A stretch of DNA of 13,033 nt from Nitrosomonadales bacterium (GTDB lineage Bacteria > Pseudomonadota > Gammaproteobacteria > Burkholderiales > Methylophilaceae): NCBI GenBank assembly GCA_018657165.1, contig JABHXS010000007.1, positions 1 through 13,033 on the forward strand. The letters run 5' to 3'. The position numbers and the translations under genes were made by a program. Position 1 is the stretch's first letter. Each line of letters opens with the position of its first letter. This document shows positions 1 through 10,080 of this stretch, in pieces. The notes below the pieces were generated by a model. That model made no database searches and had not been told where the DNA came from. It saw only the letters and a program-made list of their open reading frames with translations.

Positions 1-1
1 G

Positions 2-250
2 ACCAATAGAACAGAAGGCATGACAAAATTGATTTTCAATAAAAAAACAAACCGAATAATTGGCGCTAGTATTGTTGGCACTAATGCAGGTGAACTTATT
101 GCTGAGACTGTCTTATCGATTGAAATGGGTGCTGATGCGAATGATATCGGATTATCAATTCACCCTCACCCGACACTTTCTGAATCAGTTGCAATGGCTG
201 CAGAAATAAAAGAAGGTACAATCACTGATCTATATATTAAAAAAAGATAA
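2..250 (+). CDS. lpdA: Dihydrolipoamide dehydrogenase (E3), C-terminal fragment
   Basis: This is the last 82 codons of a gene whose 5' part lies outside the window; the reading frame is open from base 2 and ends with TAA at 248-250. The product would be the FAD-dependent E3 subunit that reoxidises dihydrolipoamide in 2-oxoacid dehydrogenase complexes (and the glycine cleavage system), reducing NAD+ in the cytoplasm. The visible part is the dimerisation domain. It contains the signature HPHPTLSES, whose second His and nearby Glu form the catalytic His-Glu pair contributed to the partner subunit's active site. The ending AAEIKEGTITDL closely parallels the E. coli Lpd C-terminus. Related flavoprotein disulfide reductases share the fold, but this tail is typical of lipoamide dehydrogenase. 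Which complex it serves cannot be told here. The stop is 4 bp from the stop of the convergent coaX. Confidence 0.9.
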   Translation, partial: TNRTEGMTKLIFNKKTNRIIGASIVGTNAGELIAETVLSIEMGADANDIGLSIHPHPTLSESVAMAAEIKEGTITDLYIKKR

Positions 251-254
251 TGTA

Positions 255-974
255 CTAAACGTAAAACATTAGCCCCTTAAAAATCAAGCCATCTTGCAGC
301 TTAACTCTTGATTTCCATTCATCTTCTGCTTGCTCATGAATTAAATTTGCATCACCACCCGTTAACAAAATAGGTAACTTAGAGGGTAGCTTCTTACAAA
401 CTTGATTCACTGCACCCTGAATACTCGTCATTATTCCTGTGGTAACAGCATCTTTAGTGTTTAAACTTGGGTAGCGACTTTGTCCAATCTCTGTATCAAT
501 TAAATTCGTACTGTTATTTAGAATGCCTAAACTTATGGCGACGCCAGGTAAAATCATCCCGCCTCTAAAATGGGCTTTTCTTTTACTATCTAGCTGGATT
601 AGATCAATAGTGATTGCTGTTCCAGCATTTATAATAATTAAATCTTTCCCAAATAACCTCCATGCACCTAATGCTGCTAACCAACGATCAACTCCAAGTG
701 TCGACCTATCTGTGTAATCATTAATTAGATCTTGGTTTGATTCTGAATTAACTTCAATAACAGGACAATCAAAAGGGGATAAATTTTCCTTTAGCTTATC
801 TAAAACTACAGAGTGATTTACATTTGAAACTAAAACCTTTTTCACTGATTTAATTTCAGATAAATCAATATCCATAAAATTTTCTATTAAGATTGCATTT
901 GATAAAAAAATATTCTTTTCATCACGATACTGCCATTTAATCCTTGTGTTACCAATGTCAATCAATAAATACAT
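255..974 (-). CDS. coaX: Type III pantothenate kinase
   Basis: CoaX phosphorylates pantothenate with ATP, the first step of coenzyme A synthesis, in the cytoplasm; the type III enzyme is unrelated in sequence to the CoaA family. At 239 residues it has the usual length. Visible motifs of the ASKHA fold are the N-terminal phosphate loop DIGNTRIKW (residues 6-14), GVDRW (94-98, pantothenate/dimer region with the catalytic-type Asp), NAGTAITID (116-124), GGMILPG (138-144) and TGGDA (205-209). The ATG at 974-972 follows the TAG of birA with no gap and in the same frame, so translation is probably coupled to birA. No separate promoter is seen. The birA-coaX pairing is common in betaproteobacteria, and in Neisseria the two are known as one fused protein. 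Confidence 0.96.
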   Translation of the reverse strand: MYLLIDIGNTRIKWQYRDEKNIFLSNAILIENFMDIDLSEIKSVKKVLVSNVNHSVVLDKLKENLSPFDCPVIEVNSESNQDLINDYTDRSTLGVDRWLAALGAWRLFGKDLIIINAGTAITIDLIQLDSKRKAHFRGGMILPGVAISLGILNNSTNLIDTEIGQSRYPSLNTKDAVTTGIMTSIQGAVNQVCKKLPSKLPILLTGGDANLIHEQAEDEWKSRVKLQDGLIFKGLMFYV

Positions 975-1964
975 CTATTCTGTACTCCTAACAGATACCT
1001 CGCCTGAGGCAAATGACTTTATTCCCTCATCCGTGCTGACAATTAATGCGCCTGTATCGCTAATATTGATTGCTTTCCCTGATATAGTTTGAGAATTTCC
1101 CAGTATGATATTAATAGGCTTATCTTGAAAAGCATGATAACTCAACCACTCATCTTTAAAGAGTTTAAATTGCTCGGCTTCAAATGAAGCCAATACATTT
1201 GCAAGCTCTTTGATTATTATTGCCATAAAGAAATTACTGTCTATTTGATCTGGTAATAAATTATTGATGTCGATTGCCGGTTGATCAATTTTTTTAAACT
1301 GATTTTTGGATATATTTAAGTTTAAACCAACCCCAATAATAGCAGCGCTTTGGCCATCAGTATCCCCCTGTAACTCTATCAGAATACCTGCCAGTTTTTT
1401 ATATTGCCCCTCATCAAAAATTAAAACATCATTGGGCCATTTGAGGAGTGCTTTGTTTATATTAATTTTTTTTAAAGCGCGTATTAATGCTACCCCTACA
1501 GCAAGGCTTAACCCTGATAAAGCAGCTGCGCCCTGTGTAAACCTCCATAAGAAAGAAAAAGTTAAACTCTCACCCAGCGCAGATTGCCATTGTCGCCCCC
1601 TTCTACCCTTTCCTTGTGTTTGAATATTGGTAGCAACAACTGAGGCATGAGGGTAATCAGAAGAAACTGCTTTTACTAAATAATTATTAGTAGAATCTAC
1701 TGTATCTAACACCTTAATATTAAACCAACCTCCCTCCTCACCCATTGCATTCTTAATTTTACTTTCATTTAATAAGCTAACAGGCCGTTGAAGTTTATAC
1801 CCCTTCCCTCTAACAGAAAAGATCTTGACTCCGATACCCTCAGCTTTAGCAATAGCATTCCAAATAGATACTCGTGATACATTAAAATGCTTGGCCATCG
1901 TTTCACCAGAATGAAATTTTCCATCCGCAAGGTATTCAAGGATTTCAAAAAAGAGATTTACCAA
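975..1964 (-). CDS. birA: Biotin--[acetyl-CoA-carboxylase] ligase / biotin repressor family protein
   Basis: The enzyme makes biotinyl-5'-AMP and transfers biotin to the lysine of the biotin carboxyl carrier protein of acetyl-CoA carboxylase. The protein has 329 residues, close to E. coli BirA. Residues 1-60 match the winged helix-turn-helix (GKFHSGETMAKHF, then VSRVSIWNAI and the wing RGKGYKL), so a repressor role is possible. The catalytic domain shows DSTN (90-93), the adenylate loop GKGRRGRQW (118-126), KWPND (175-179), KLAGIL with the biotin-contacting Lys at 190, and GVGLN (211-215). A C-terminal SH3-like domain ends in SGEVSVRS. The start is taken as TTG at 1964-1962: the first ATG would be residue 23, inside the HTH, and an in-frame TAA lies 8 codons upstream. 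A weak AGAG lies 8 nt before the TTG. I found no E. coli-type bio operator, so its regulon is unknown. Confidence 0.95.
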   Translation of the reverse strand: MVNLFFEILEYLADGKFHSGETMAKHFNVSRVSIWNAIAKAEGIGVKIFSVRGKGYKLQRPVSLLNESKIKNAMGEEGGWFNIKVLDTVDSTNNYLVKAVSSDYPHASVVATNIQTQGKGRRGRQWQSALGESLTFSFLWRFTQGAAALSGLSLAVGVALIRALKKININKALLKWPNDVLIFDEGQYKKLAGILIELQGDTDGQSAAIIGVGLNLNISKNQFKKIDQPAIDINNLLPDQIDSNFFMAIIIKELANVLASFEAEQFKLFKDEWLSYHAFQDKPINIILGNSQTISGKAINISDTGALIVSTDEGIKSFASGEVSVRSTE

Positions 1965-1990
1965 AAGATTTACTCTACTAAATAATTAAA

Positions 1991-1999
1991 ATCATAACA
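1991..1999 (-). promoter_or_regulatory. Candidate birA-coaX promoter (extended -10)
   Basis: On the minus strand the sequence TGTTATGAT is an extended -10 element (TGn plus TATGAT, 5 of 6 matches). It would place transcription start near 1984, about 20 nt before the birA TTG. There is no good -35 hexamer at 16-18 bp, which extended -10 promoters can tolerate. It is the best candidate in the 92-bp divergent gap shared with glnS. Assignment is by inspection only. Confidence 0.35.
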
Positions 2000-2044
2000 C
2001 GGCTTTATGAAGCATAATTCACCTAAAGTTATCAGCATTCAGTG

Positions 2045-2050
2045 TAAAAT
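2045..2050 (+). promoter_or_regulatory. Candidate glnS -10 element
   Basis: TAAAAT ends 6 nt before the glnS ATG, so a start 7 nt downstream would fall on the A of the start codon and give a leaderless mRNA. No Shine-Dalgarno sequence is visible before this ATG, which agrees with that reading. An alternative -10, CATAAT at 2013-2018, would give a leader of about 30 nt. Neither has a convincing -35, so the choice between them is open. Confidence 0.25.
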
Positions 2051-2056
2051 ATCGCA

Positions 2057-3817
2057 ATGGCAACTAACCAAAAAAATAAAATTATTAGTTCATCAAACTT
2101 TATTAGAGCAAAGATTGAAAAAGATATTTCTAACAACCTTTATAAGAATAAACTATGGAATAAAATACCGGGGAATGGTGTCCATCAATCAAATGGAAGC
2201 CTGGATGAAGCTAAAATAAGAACGCGTTTCCCTCCCGAGCCAAATGGGTACCTTCATATCGGTCATGCCAAAAGTATTTTTTTAAATTTTGGTTTAGCTA
2301 AAGACTTCTCTGGGGCATGTCATCTTCGCTTTGACGACACAAATCCAGAGAAAGAAAATCAAGAATATGTCGACAGCATCATCGAGAATGTTAAGTGGTT
2401 GGGCTTTAATTGGAATTTTAAAAAAGAAGAAAACCTCTACTATGCAAGTAACTATTTTGACCATATGTATGAGGCAGCAGTTCTCCTTATTAAGTCTGGC
2501 TTTGCTTATGTAGATCAGCAAAATGCTGATGAAATCAGGGAAAATAGAGGCACGCTAACAACCCCTGGCAAAGATTCACCTTGGCGAGATCATTCAATAG
2601 AAGATCATCTTAAATGGTTTACAGAGATGCGTGAAGGAAAACATGCTGATGGGTCTATGGTGCTTAGAGCAAAAATTAATATGGCCTCTCCGAATATTAA
2701 CCTCAGAGATCCAGCAATTTACAGAATTAAAAAATCTCATCATCACAGAACTGGTGATGCTTGGTGTATCTATCCTATGTATACATTTGCACATCCCATT
2801 GAGGATGCACTTGAAGGTATAACACATTCAATCTGTACACTTGAATTTGAAGATCAAAGACCGTTTTATGATTGGTTGTTAAGGCGCTTGAAAGAAAATG
2901 GTTTCTTTTCAGACCCCCTCCCAAAACAATATGAGTTTGCGAGATTAAATTTAACTTATGTTGTTTTATCCAAAAGAAGACTTATTGAATTAGTTGAAAA
3001 AAAGCATGTTTCAGGATGGGATGACCCCAGAATGCCTACAATTGTTGGGGCTAAAAGAAGAGGTTATACCCCTAGTGGTTTTAAATTATTTACCGATCGC
3101 ATTGGTGTCTCAAAAGCTGATTCCTGGATTGATTACACCATCTTGGAAGACTGTATGCGCGAGGTTTTGAATGAATCTGCACATCGAAGAGTTGCTGTTT
3201 TAGACCCCCTAAAATTAATTATCAATAATTTTTCTGAAAACCATGAGGAGGATTGTTTTGCTCCAAACCATCCTAAAAATAAAGATTTGGGCAAACGTAC
3301 AATTAAATTAACCAAGGAATTATGGATTGATAGAGAAGACTTTATGGAAGAGCCTGTTGCTAAATATTTTAGATTGTCGCCAGGAGCCCAAGTTAGATTG
3401 AGATATGGCTATGTTATCAAGTGTACAGATTTTGAAAAAGATGCTAACGGGAAAATAATCAAAATATTTTGTGATTACTTACCCGACACTAAATCAGGAA
3501 CGCCTGGTGCCGATGCAATTAAGGTCAAAGGCAATATCCATTGGCTATCATGTAAATATGCTGTGACTGCAAAAGTAAATTTGTATGACCGATTATTTAA
3601 AGAGACTCACCCTGGTGACAATAATAATTATATTGATGACCTCAACCCTAATTCTTTAACAACAAAAGAAATTAAAATTGAGGAAAACTTAAGCAAAATC
3701 TTACCTGGTGATCAATATCAGTTTGAGCGCCATGGGTACTTTATTGCGGATAACCTATCTAAACCAGATGATATAGTTATTAATAGAACAACAACGCTAC
3801 GAGATAGTTGGCAGTAA
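2057..3817 (+). CDS. glnS: Glutaminyl-tRNA synthetase
   Basis: GlnRS is a class I aminoacyl-tRNA synthetase that charges tRNA-Gln with glutamine in the cytoplasm using ATP. The 586-residue protein aligns along its length with E. coli GlnRS (554). The Rossmann-fold catalytic domain has PPEPNGYLHIGH (59-70, HIGH motif), RFDDTNP (91-97) and LSKRR (304-308, in place of KMSKS). CIYPMYTFAHPIEDALEGITHS and WDDPRMPTI are family-specific blocks, and the C-terminal beta-barrel anticodon-binding domains follow, ending NRTTTLRDSW. Compared with E. coli there is an insertion of about 22 residues between the first helix (NFIRAKIEKDI) and the start of the catalytic core (TRFPPEPNG), roughly residues 25-55. 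Its TAA is 1 bp from the TAA of the convergent tonB-like gene. The presence of glnS suggests that Gln-tRNA is made directly rather than by transamidation. Confidence 0.98.
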   Translation: MATNQKNKIISSSNFIRAKIEKDISNNLYKNKLWNKIPGNGVHQSNGSLDEAKIRTRFPPEPNGYLHIGHAKSIFLNFGLAKDFSGACHLRFDDTNPEKENQEYVDSIIENVKWLGFNWNFKKEENLYYASNYFDHMYEAAVLLIKSGFAYVDQQNADEIRENRGTLTTPGKDSPWRDHSIEDHLKWFTEMREGKHADGSMVLRAKINMASPNINLRDPAIYRIKKSHHHRTGDAWCIYPMYTFAHPIEDALEGITHSICTLEFEDQRPFYDWLLRRLKENGFFSDPLPKQYEFARLNLTYVVLSKRRLIELVEKKHVSGWDDPRMPTIVGAKRRGYTPSGFKLFTDRIGVSKADSWIDYTILEDCMREVLNESAHRRVAVLDPLKLIINNFSENHEEDCFAPNHPKNKDLGKRTIKLTKELWIDREDFMEEPVAKYFRLSPGAQVRLRYGYVIKCTDFEKDANGKIIKIFCDYLPDTKSGTPGADAIKVKGNIHWLSCKYAVTAKVNLYDRLFKETHPGDNNNYIDDLNPNSLTTKEIKIEENLSKILPGDQYQFERHGYFIADNLSKPDDIVINRTTTLRDSWQ

Positions 3818-3818
3818 A

Positions 3819-4520
3819 TTAAATTAAATTAAAAGCGATCGGAACAACCACTGTTGTGACACTACCCCTTAAAGTGTCAGGTGGCACAGGGAAGGGTTTA
3901 CTTTTTTCCATCATATTCATCCCCTCTTTATCTAAAACCTTATAACCGCTGCTTTTTTCAATTCTTTTAGAAACCAATGACCCGTCCCCACCAATTTGAA
4001 TCTCTACAACAACCTCCCCTTGCATTTTTCTTCTTTGCGCAATTCTAGGATATTTCTTATGTTTCGCAATATGTGTTCTCAACTGATTACTATAGTTATT
4101 AACAACTTGTGGGTTTGGGGATGATGGAACTTGATCGCGTATTTCGGGTATAGTTTGAGGTGTTGTATTGGTCTCAACTGTATCAGTTATTGGTTCAACT
4201 ATAGGTTCTGGTATTGGTTCAACTATAGGTTCTGGTATTGGTATAGGCTTTTGAATTGGTTTTGGTTTTTCTATCGGTTTAGGTTTGATGATTGGTTTTG
4301 GCTTAGACTGTGGAATTATTTTAGGAGCTTCTTGTTTAACTATTTCAGTGTTAAAAATAATATCAGTAATTGGTTTTGGGTTTAAATTTAAGTTTGAGAT
4401 TTGTAATTTCATAACAAAAATTACATGAATGATTAAGGATAATATAATCGCATGGGTCAAATTTATTTCGTTAAAAAAATTGTTACTTTTTGTCATATTC
4501 ATTATTTTTTTACGGCCCAT
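3819..4520 (-). CDS. tonB: TonB-family energy transducer protein
   Basis: TonB links the proton-motive force harvested by ExbB-ExbD in the inner membrane to outer-membrane receptors that import siderophores, cobalamin and similar ligands. The 233-residue ORF has the TonB layout. A single transmembrane segment near residues 20-37 contains SLIIH (28-32), matching the Ser-xxx-His pair essential in E. coli TonB. A periplasmic Pro-rich spacer with KPKPI and PEPIVEPI repeats covers about 48-112. The C-terminal domain runs from about 142, with KKYPRIAQRRKMQGEVVV, the block DGSLVSKRIEKSSG and PFPVPP. The first ATG (4520) sits 1 nt from a perfect TATAAT, so an mRNA from that promoter would more likely use ATG at 4502 or 4496 (residues 7 and 9); no start has a strong Shine-Dalgarno. 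No exbB/exbD is adjacent. TolA is less likely given the C-terminal TonB motifs. Confidence 0.9.
   Translation of the reverse strand: MGRKKIMNMTKSNNFFNEINLTHAIILSLIIHVIFVMKLQISNLNLNPKPITDIIFNTEIVKQEAPKIIPQSKPKPIIKPKPIEKPKPIQKPIPIPEPIVEPIPEPIVEPITDTVETNTTPQTIPEIRDQVPSSPNPQVVNNYSNQLRTHIAKHKKYPRIAQRRKMQGEVVVEIQIGGDGSLVSKRIEKSSGYKVLDKEGMNMMEKSKPFPVPPDTLRGSVTTVVVPIAFNLI
4189..4236 (-). repeat. Two perfect tandem 24-bp repeats inside tonB
   Basis: The 24-bp unit occurs twice without mismatch (4189-4212 and 4213-4236), and a third copy decays after the first few bases from 4237. Each unit encodes one 8-residue PEPIVEPI period of the proline-rich periplasmic spacer. The lack of synonymous differences points to recent duplication by slippage. 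Confidence 0.95.
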
Positions 4521-4521
4521 T

Positions 4522-4527
4522 ATTATA
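4522..4527 (-). promoter_or_regulatory. -10 element of the tonB-like gene
   Basis: A perfect TATAAT on the minus strand lies directly before the first ATG of the tonB-like ORF and downstream of the rRNA terminator, where this gene would need its own promoter. Predicted start is near 4515, inside the longest ORF. No clear -35 is present at 16-18 bp in the AT-rich upstream sequence. Confidence 0.45.
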
Positions 4528-4563
4528 GTAAATAACCGTTTAAATATTTTAAAAAAGTTAATT

Positions 4564-4582
4564 ATCAGGAATTTTTCCTGAT
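4564..4582 (-). repeat. Second hairpin downstream of the rRNA terminator
   Basis: A perfect 8-bp inverted repeat (ATCAGGAA / TTCCTGAT, 3-nt loop) follows the main rRNA terminator in the direction of transcription. It has no immediate U-tract on the minus strand; a T6 run appears only about 7 nt later. It may be a backup terminator or an mRNA 3' end block. Confidence 0.5.
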
Positions 4583-4615
4583 AAAAAAAAACCCCACCAT
4601 AAGGTGAGGTTTTTT
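4582..4615 (-). terminator. Rho-independent terminator of the rRNA operon
   Basis: On the minus strand an 8-bp GC-rich stem (ACCTCACC / GGTGGGGT, one G-T pair, 4-nt loop, at 4591-4610) is followed by an uninterrupted run of nine T. It lies 15 nt after the 5S 3' end. An A6 run before the stem also gives a U-tract on the opposite strand, so the element is structurally bidirectional. Confidence 0.92.
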
Positions 4616-4624
4616 AGATTAGAA

Positions 4625-4740
4625 GCCTGGCAGTGTCCTACGTTCGCGTAGAAAAAACTACACTATCATCGGCGCAGAATCGTTTCACTGTCCTGTTCGG
4701 AATGGAAAGGAGTGGGTCCAATTCGCTATGTCCGCCAAGC
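4625..4740 (-). rRNA. rrf: 5S ribosomal RNA
   Basis: The minus strand reads GCTTGGCGGACATAGCG at the 5' end, then CCATTCCGAACAGGACAGTG, GCCGATGATAGTG and a 3' ACACTGCCAGGC. The ends pair to form helix I (GCTTGGCG with TGCCAGGC). The length of about 116 nt is normal. It is the last gene of the operon before the terminator. Exact ends may be off by 1-3 nt. Confidence 0.94.
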
Positions 4741-4750
4741 AAACTTTTTT

Positions 4751-4768
4751 GAGTTAAATAAATAACTC
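4751..4768 (-). repeat. Hairpin in the 23S-5S spacer
   Basis: Perfect 6-bp inverted repeat GAGTTA / TAACTC with a 6-nt loop, 11 bp upstream of the 5S 5' end in the transcript. It is not followed by a U-tract on the minus strand, so it is more likely a processing structure than a terminator. The rest of the roughly 120-nt spacer holds no gene. Confidence 0.45.
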
Positions 4769-4834
4769 ATGTCTTTTTCAATATGTTAAGAAGTAAATTA
4801 ATGTGTTTTGATTGCGTTTTGCTTTAGTGTCAAC

Positions 4835-4860
4835 ATAACCTTAATAAGTTTTAAGGTTAT
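4835..4860 (-). repeat. Palindrome just 3' of the 23S gene
   Basis: A perfect 9-bp inverted repeat (ATAACCTTA / TAAGGTTAT, 8-nt loop). Its arm next to the 23S end is also part of the 3' strand of the 23S processing stem, so the local hairpin and the long-range stem cannot form at the same time. Confidence 0.6.
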
Positions 4861-4861
4861 A

Positions 4862-4869
<8 letters not shown>
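4846..4869 (-). repeat. 23S pre-rRNA processing stem, 3' arm
   Basis: These 24 nt are complementary, with two positions differing by transition (G-U wobble possible), to 7737-7760 at the 5' end of 23S. Together they close the pre-23S loop as the expected RNase III substrate. The inner 8 bp (GGATCAAG / CTTGATCC) are the mature helix H1. Confidence 0.85.
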
Positions 4870-7736
<2,867 letters not shown>

Positions 7737-7744
<8 letters not shown>

Positions 7745-7760
7745 TATAACTTTAAAACCT
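7737..7760 (-). repeat. 23S pre-rRNA processing stem, 5' arm
   Basis: Pairs with 4846-4869 as described for the 3' arm; about 16 bp extend beyond the mature 5' end at 7744 into the leader. Pairing stops at the outer ends of the two arms. Confidence 0.85.
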
Positions 7761-7956
7761 AAGCCCTTTTCTACTTACGTTTTTCCGCATGAGACGGTCA
7801 TTATAGTTTCTTCTAAAGCTTACTTTAAAAACTCTTTTTATCTAAATATAAAATTTAGATGCAAAGTGTTGATTTAGTATTTGATTTTGCAATCATTACC
7901 CATTTGAAATCATAATCTCATCACAATCTTATGATTTCTAATTTACTTCTTCCATA

Positions 7957-7969
7957 TTGTTAAAGAACA
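7957..7969 (-). promoter_or_regulatory. boxA antitermination site in the 16S-23S spacer
   Basis: The minus strand reads TGTTCTTTAACAA, 12 of 13 matches to E. coli rrn boxA (TGCTCTTTAACAA). BoxA RNA recruits NusB-NusE (S10) to make the polymerase resistant to Rho and speed elongation. A second copy ahead of 23S is the usual rRNA operon arrangement. The 296-nt spacer between 23S and tRNA-Ala (7745-8040) holds this site and the hairpins nearby; I see no gene in it. Confidence 0.82.
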
Positions 7970-7971
7970 TA

Positions 7972-7987
7972 CTAGCTAAAAAGCTAG
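7972..7987 (-). repeat. Small hairpin upstream of spacer boxA
   Basis: Perfect 6-bp inverted repeat CTAGCT / AGCTAG with a 4-nt loop, 2 nt before boxA in transcription order. Its position matches that of the boxB-like hairpin that precedes boxA in rrn antitermination leaders. Its sequence is not recognisable beyond that. Confidence 0.45.
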
Positions 7988-8019
7988 CCTTAAGAATTCA
8001 TAAATAAACTCTTAAGGCT
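7986..8019 (-). repeat. Hairpin between tRNA-Ala and spacer boxA
   Basis: Perfect 10-bp inverted repeat (AGCCTTAAGA at 7986-7995, TCTTAAGGCT at 8010-8019) with a 14-nt loop, located 21 nt after the tRNA-Ala 3' end. Probably a pre-rRNA folding or processing structure; it lacks a U-tract. Confidence 0.6.
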
Positions 8020-8040
8020 TACCTTTTATATACAAAGAAT

Positions 8041-8116
8041 TGGTGGAGGATAACGGGATCGAACCGATGACCCCCTGCTTGCAAAGCAGGTGCTCTCCCA
8101 GCTGAGCTAATCCCCC
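8041..8116 (-). tRNA. tRNA-Ala (anticodon TGC)
   Basis: The minus strand folds as a 76-nt tRNA with encoded CCA: acceptor GGGGGAT pairs with ATCCTCC (one G-T pair), D arm GCTCAGCTGGGAGAGC, anticodon arm CTGCT-TTGCAAG-CAG with TGC, and T arm ATCGGTTCGATCCCG. It is the second spacer tRNA, 26 nt after tRNA-Ile, the standard order in proteobacterial operons. Confidence 0.98.
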
Positions 8117-8142
8117 ATTTTAAGTTAAATCTTCATTAAAAC

Positions 8143-8219
8143 TGGTGGGTCTGGTTGGGCTCGAACCAACGACCCCCGCGTTATCAACACGGTGCTCTAA
8201 CCAGCTGAGCTACAGACCC
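8143..8219 (-). tRNA. tRNA-Ile (anticodon GAT)
   Basis: 77-nt tRNA with encoded CCA on the minus strand: acceptor GGGTCTG / CAGACCC, D arm GCTCAGCTGGTTAGAGC, anticodon GAT within CGTGTTGATAACGCG, and T arm GTTGGTTCGAGCCCAAC. First gene after 16S in the spacer. Confidence 0.98.
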
Positions 8220-8256
8220 TAAAACAGGGCCAATTTTTAAATTCTTTGTGCTACCA

Positions 8257-8283
8257 ACAACTGATAAGTGTGAATGCTTATAG
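8257..8283 (-). repeat. 16S pre-rRNA processing stem, 3' arm
   Basis: 27 nt complementary to 10038-10064 in the leader, with only two non-identical positions in the middle. The two arms enclose the 16S gene and form the RNase III stem that releases pre-16S. The arm begins 18 nt after the mature 3' end. Confidence 0.92.
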
Positions 8284-8297
8284 AGAGATTTATTCTC

Positions 8298-9842
<1,545 letters not shown>

Positions 9843-9986
9843 AATCTTAACTTATTACTTTGCTTCTCAATAAATTGAAAAACATTTGTATCGCTTATGC
9901 TTTTTTCTCAAATTCATTTTCAAGGTTAACTGGCTATTACTAACCAGTGTGGTCTTGTCACAAATTTAAAGTGTAAGCACTTAATA

Positions 9987-10036
9987 TGAGAATTAAAATT
10001 AATTCTGTAAACAGAAAAATTTTAATTTTAATCTCA
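9987..10036 (-). repeat. Long AT-rich hairpin in the 16S leader
   Basis: The minus strand can fold TGAGATTAAAATTAA against TTAATTTTAATTCTCA with a few internal mismatches and a CTG-TTTA-CAG tip. It lies directly after the 16S processing-stem arm. The remaining leader down to 9843 is AT-rich, shows no gene, and is probably removed during 16S maturation. Confidence 0.6.
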
Positions 10037-10037
10037 A

Positions 10038-10064
10038 CTATAAGCACCCACACTTATCAGTTGT
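10038..10064 (-). repeat. 16S pre-rRNA processing stem, 5' arm
   Basis: Pairs with 8257-8283. It starts 4 nt downstream of the leader boxA and ends about 195 nt before the 16S 5' end. Confidence 0.92.
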
Positions 10065-10068
10065 CAAA

Positions 10069-10080
10069 TTGTTAAAGAGC
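10069..10080 (-). promoter_or_regulatory. Leader boxA antitermination site of the rRNA operon
   Basis: The minus strand reads GCTCTTTAACAA, identical to the core of E. coli rrn boxA. Only 10 nt separate it from the 3' end of tRNA-fMet, so no promoter can fit between them. The polymerase that makes the tRNA must be the one that receives the antitermination signal. Confidence 0.9.

Noticed and set aside
245..275. Terminator between the convergent lpdA and coaX genes
   Set aside because: The gap is 4 bp, and I found no GC-rich hairpin with a T-run in either direction in the gene ends.
1965..2056. BirA operator in the birA-glnS intergenic region
   Set aside because: No TTGTAAAC/GTTTACAA-type dyad is present; only general AT-rich sequence and candidate -10 elements are seen.
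2007..2219. A 70-codon + strand ORF overlapping the start of glnS
   Set aside because: It overlaps the glnS coding sequence in another frame; the glnS frame has full family homology and this one has none.
4189..4236. Short tandem repeat considered as a CRISPR-like array
   Set aside because: The units are directly adjacent with no spacers and sit inside a protein-coding frame with an 8-residue period.
4131..4385. An 84-codon + strand ORF rich in Trp, Phe and Tyr (WFNYRFWYW-type repeats)
   Set aside because: It is the antisense of the Pro/Lys/Ile repeats of the tonB spacer; the odd composition is explained by that repeat.
4751..4768. Hairpin before 5S considered as a terminator between 23S and 5S
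   Set aside because: On the transcribed (minus) strand it is followed by A residues, not T, and lies within the rRNA operon.
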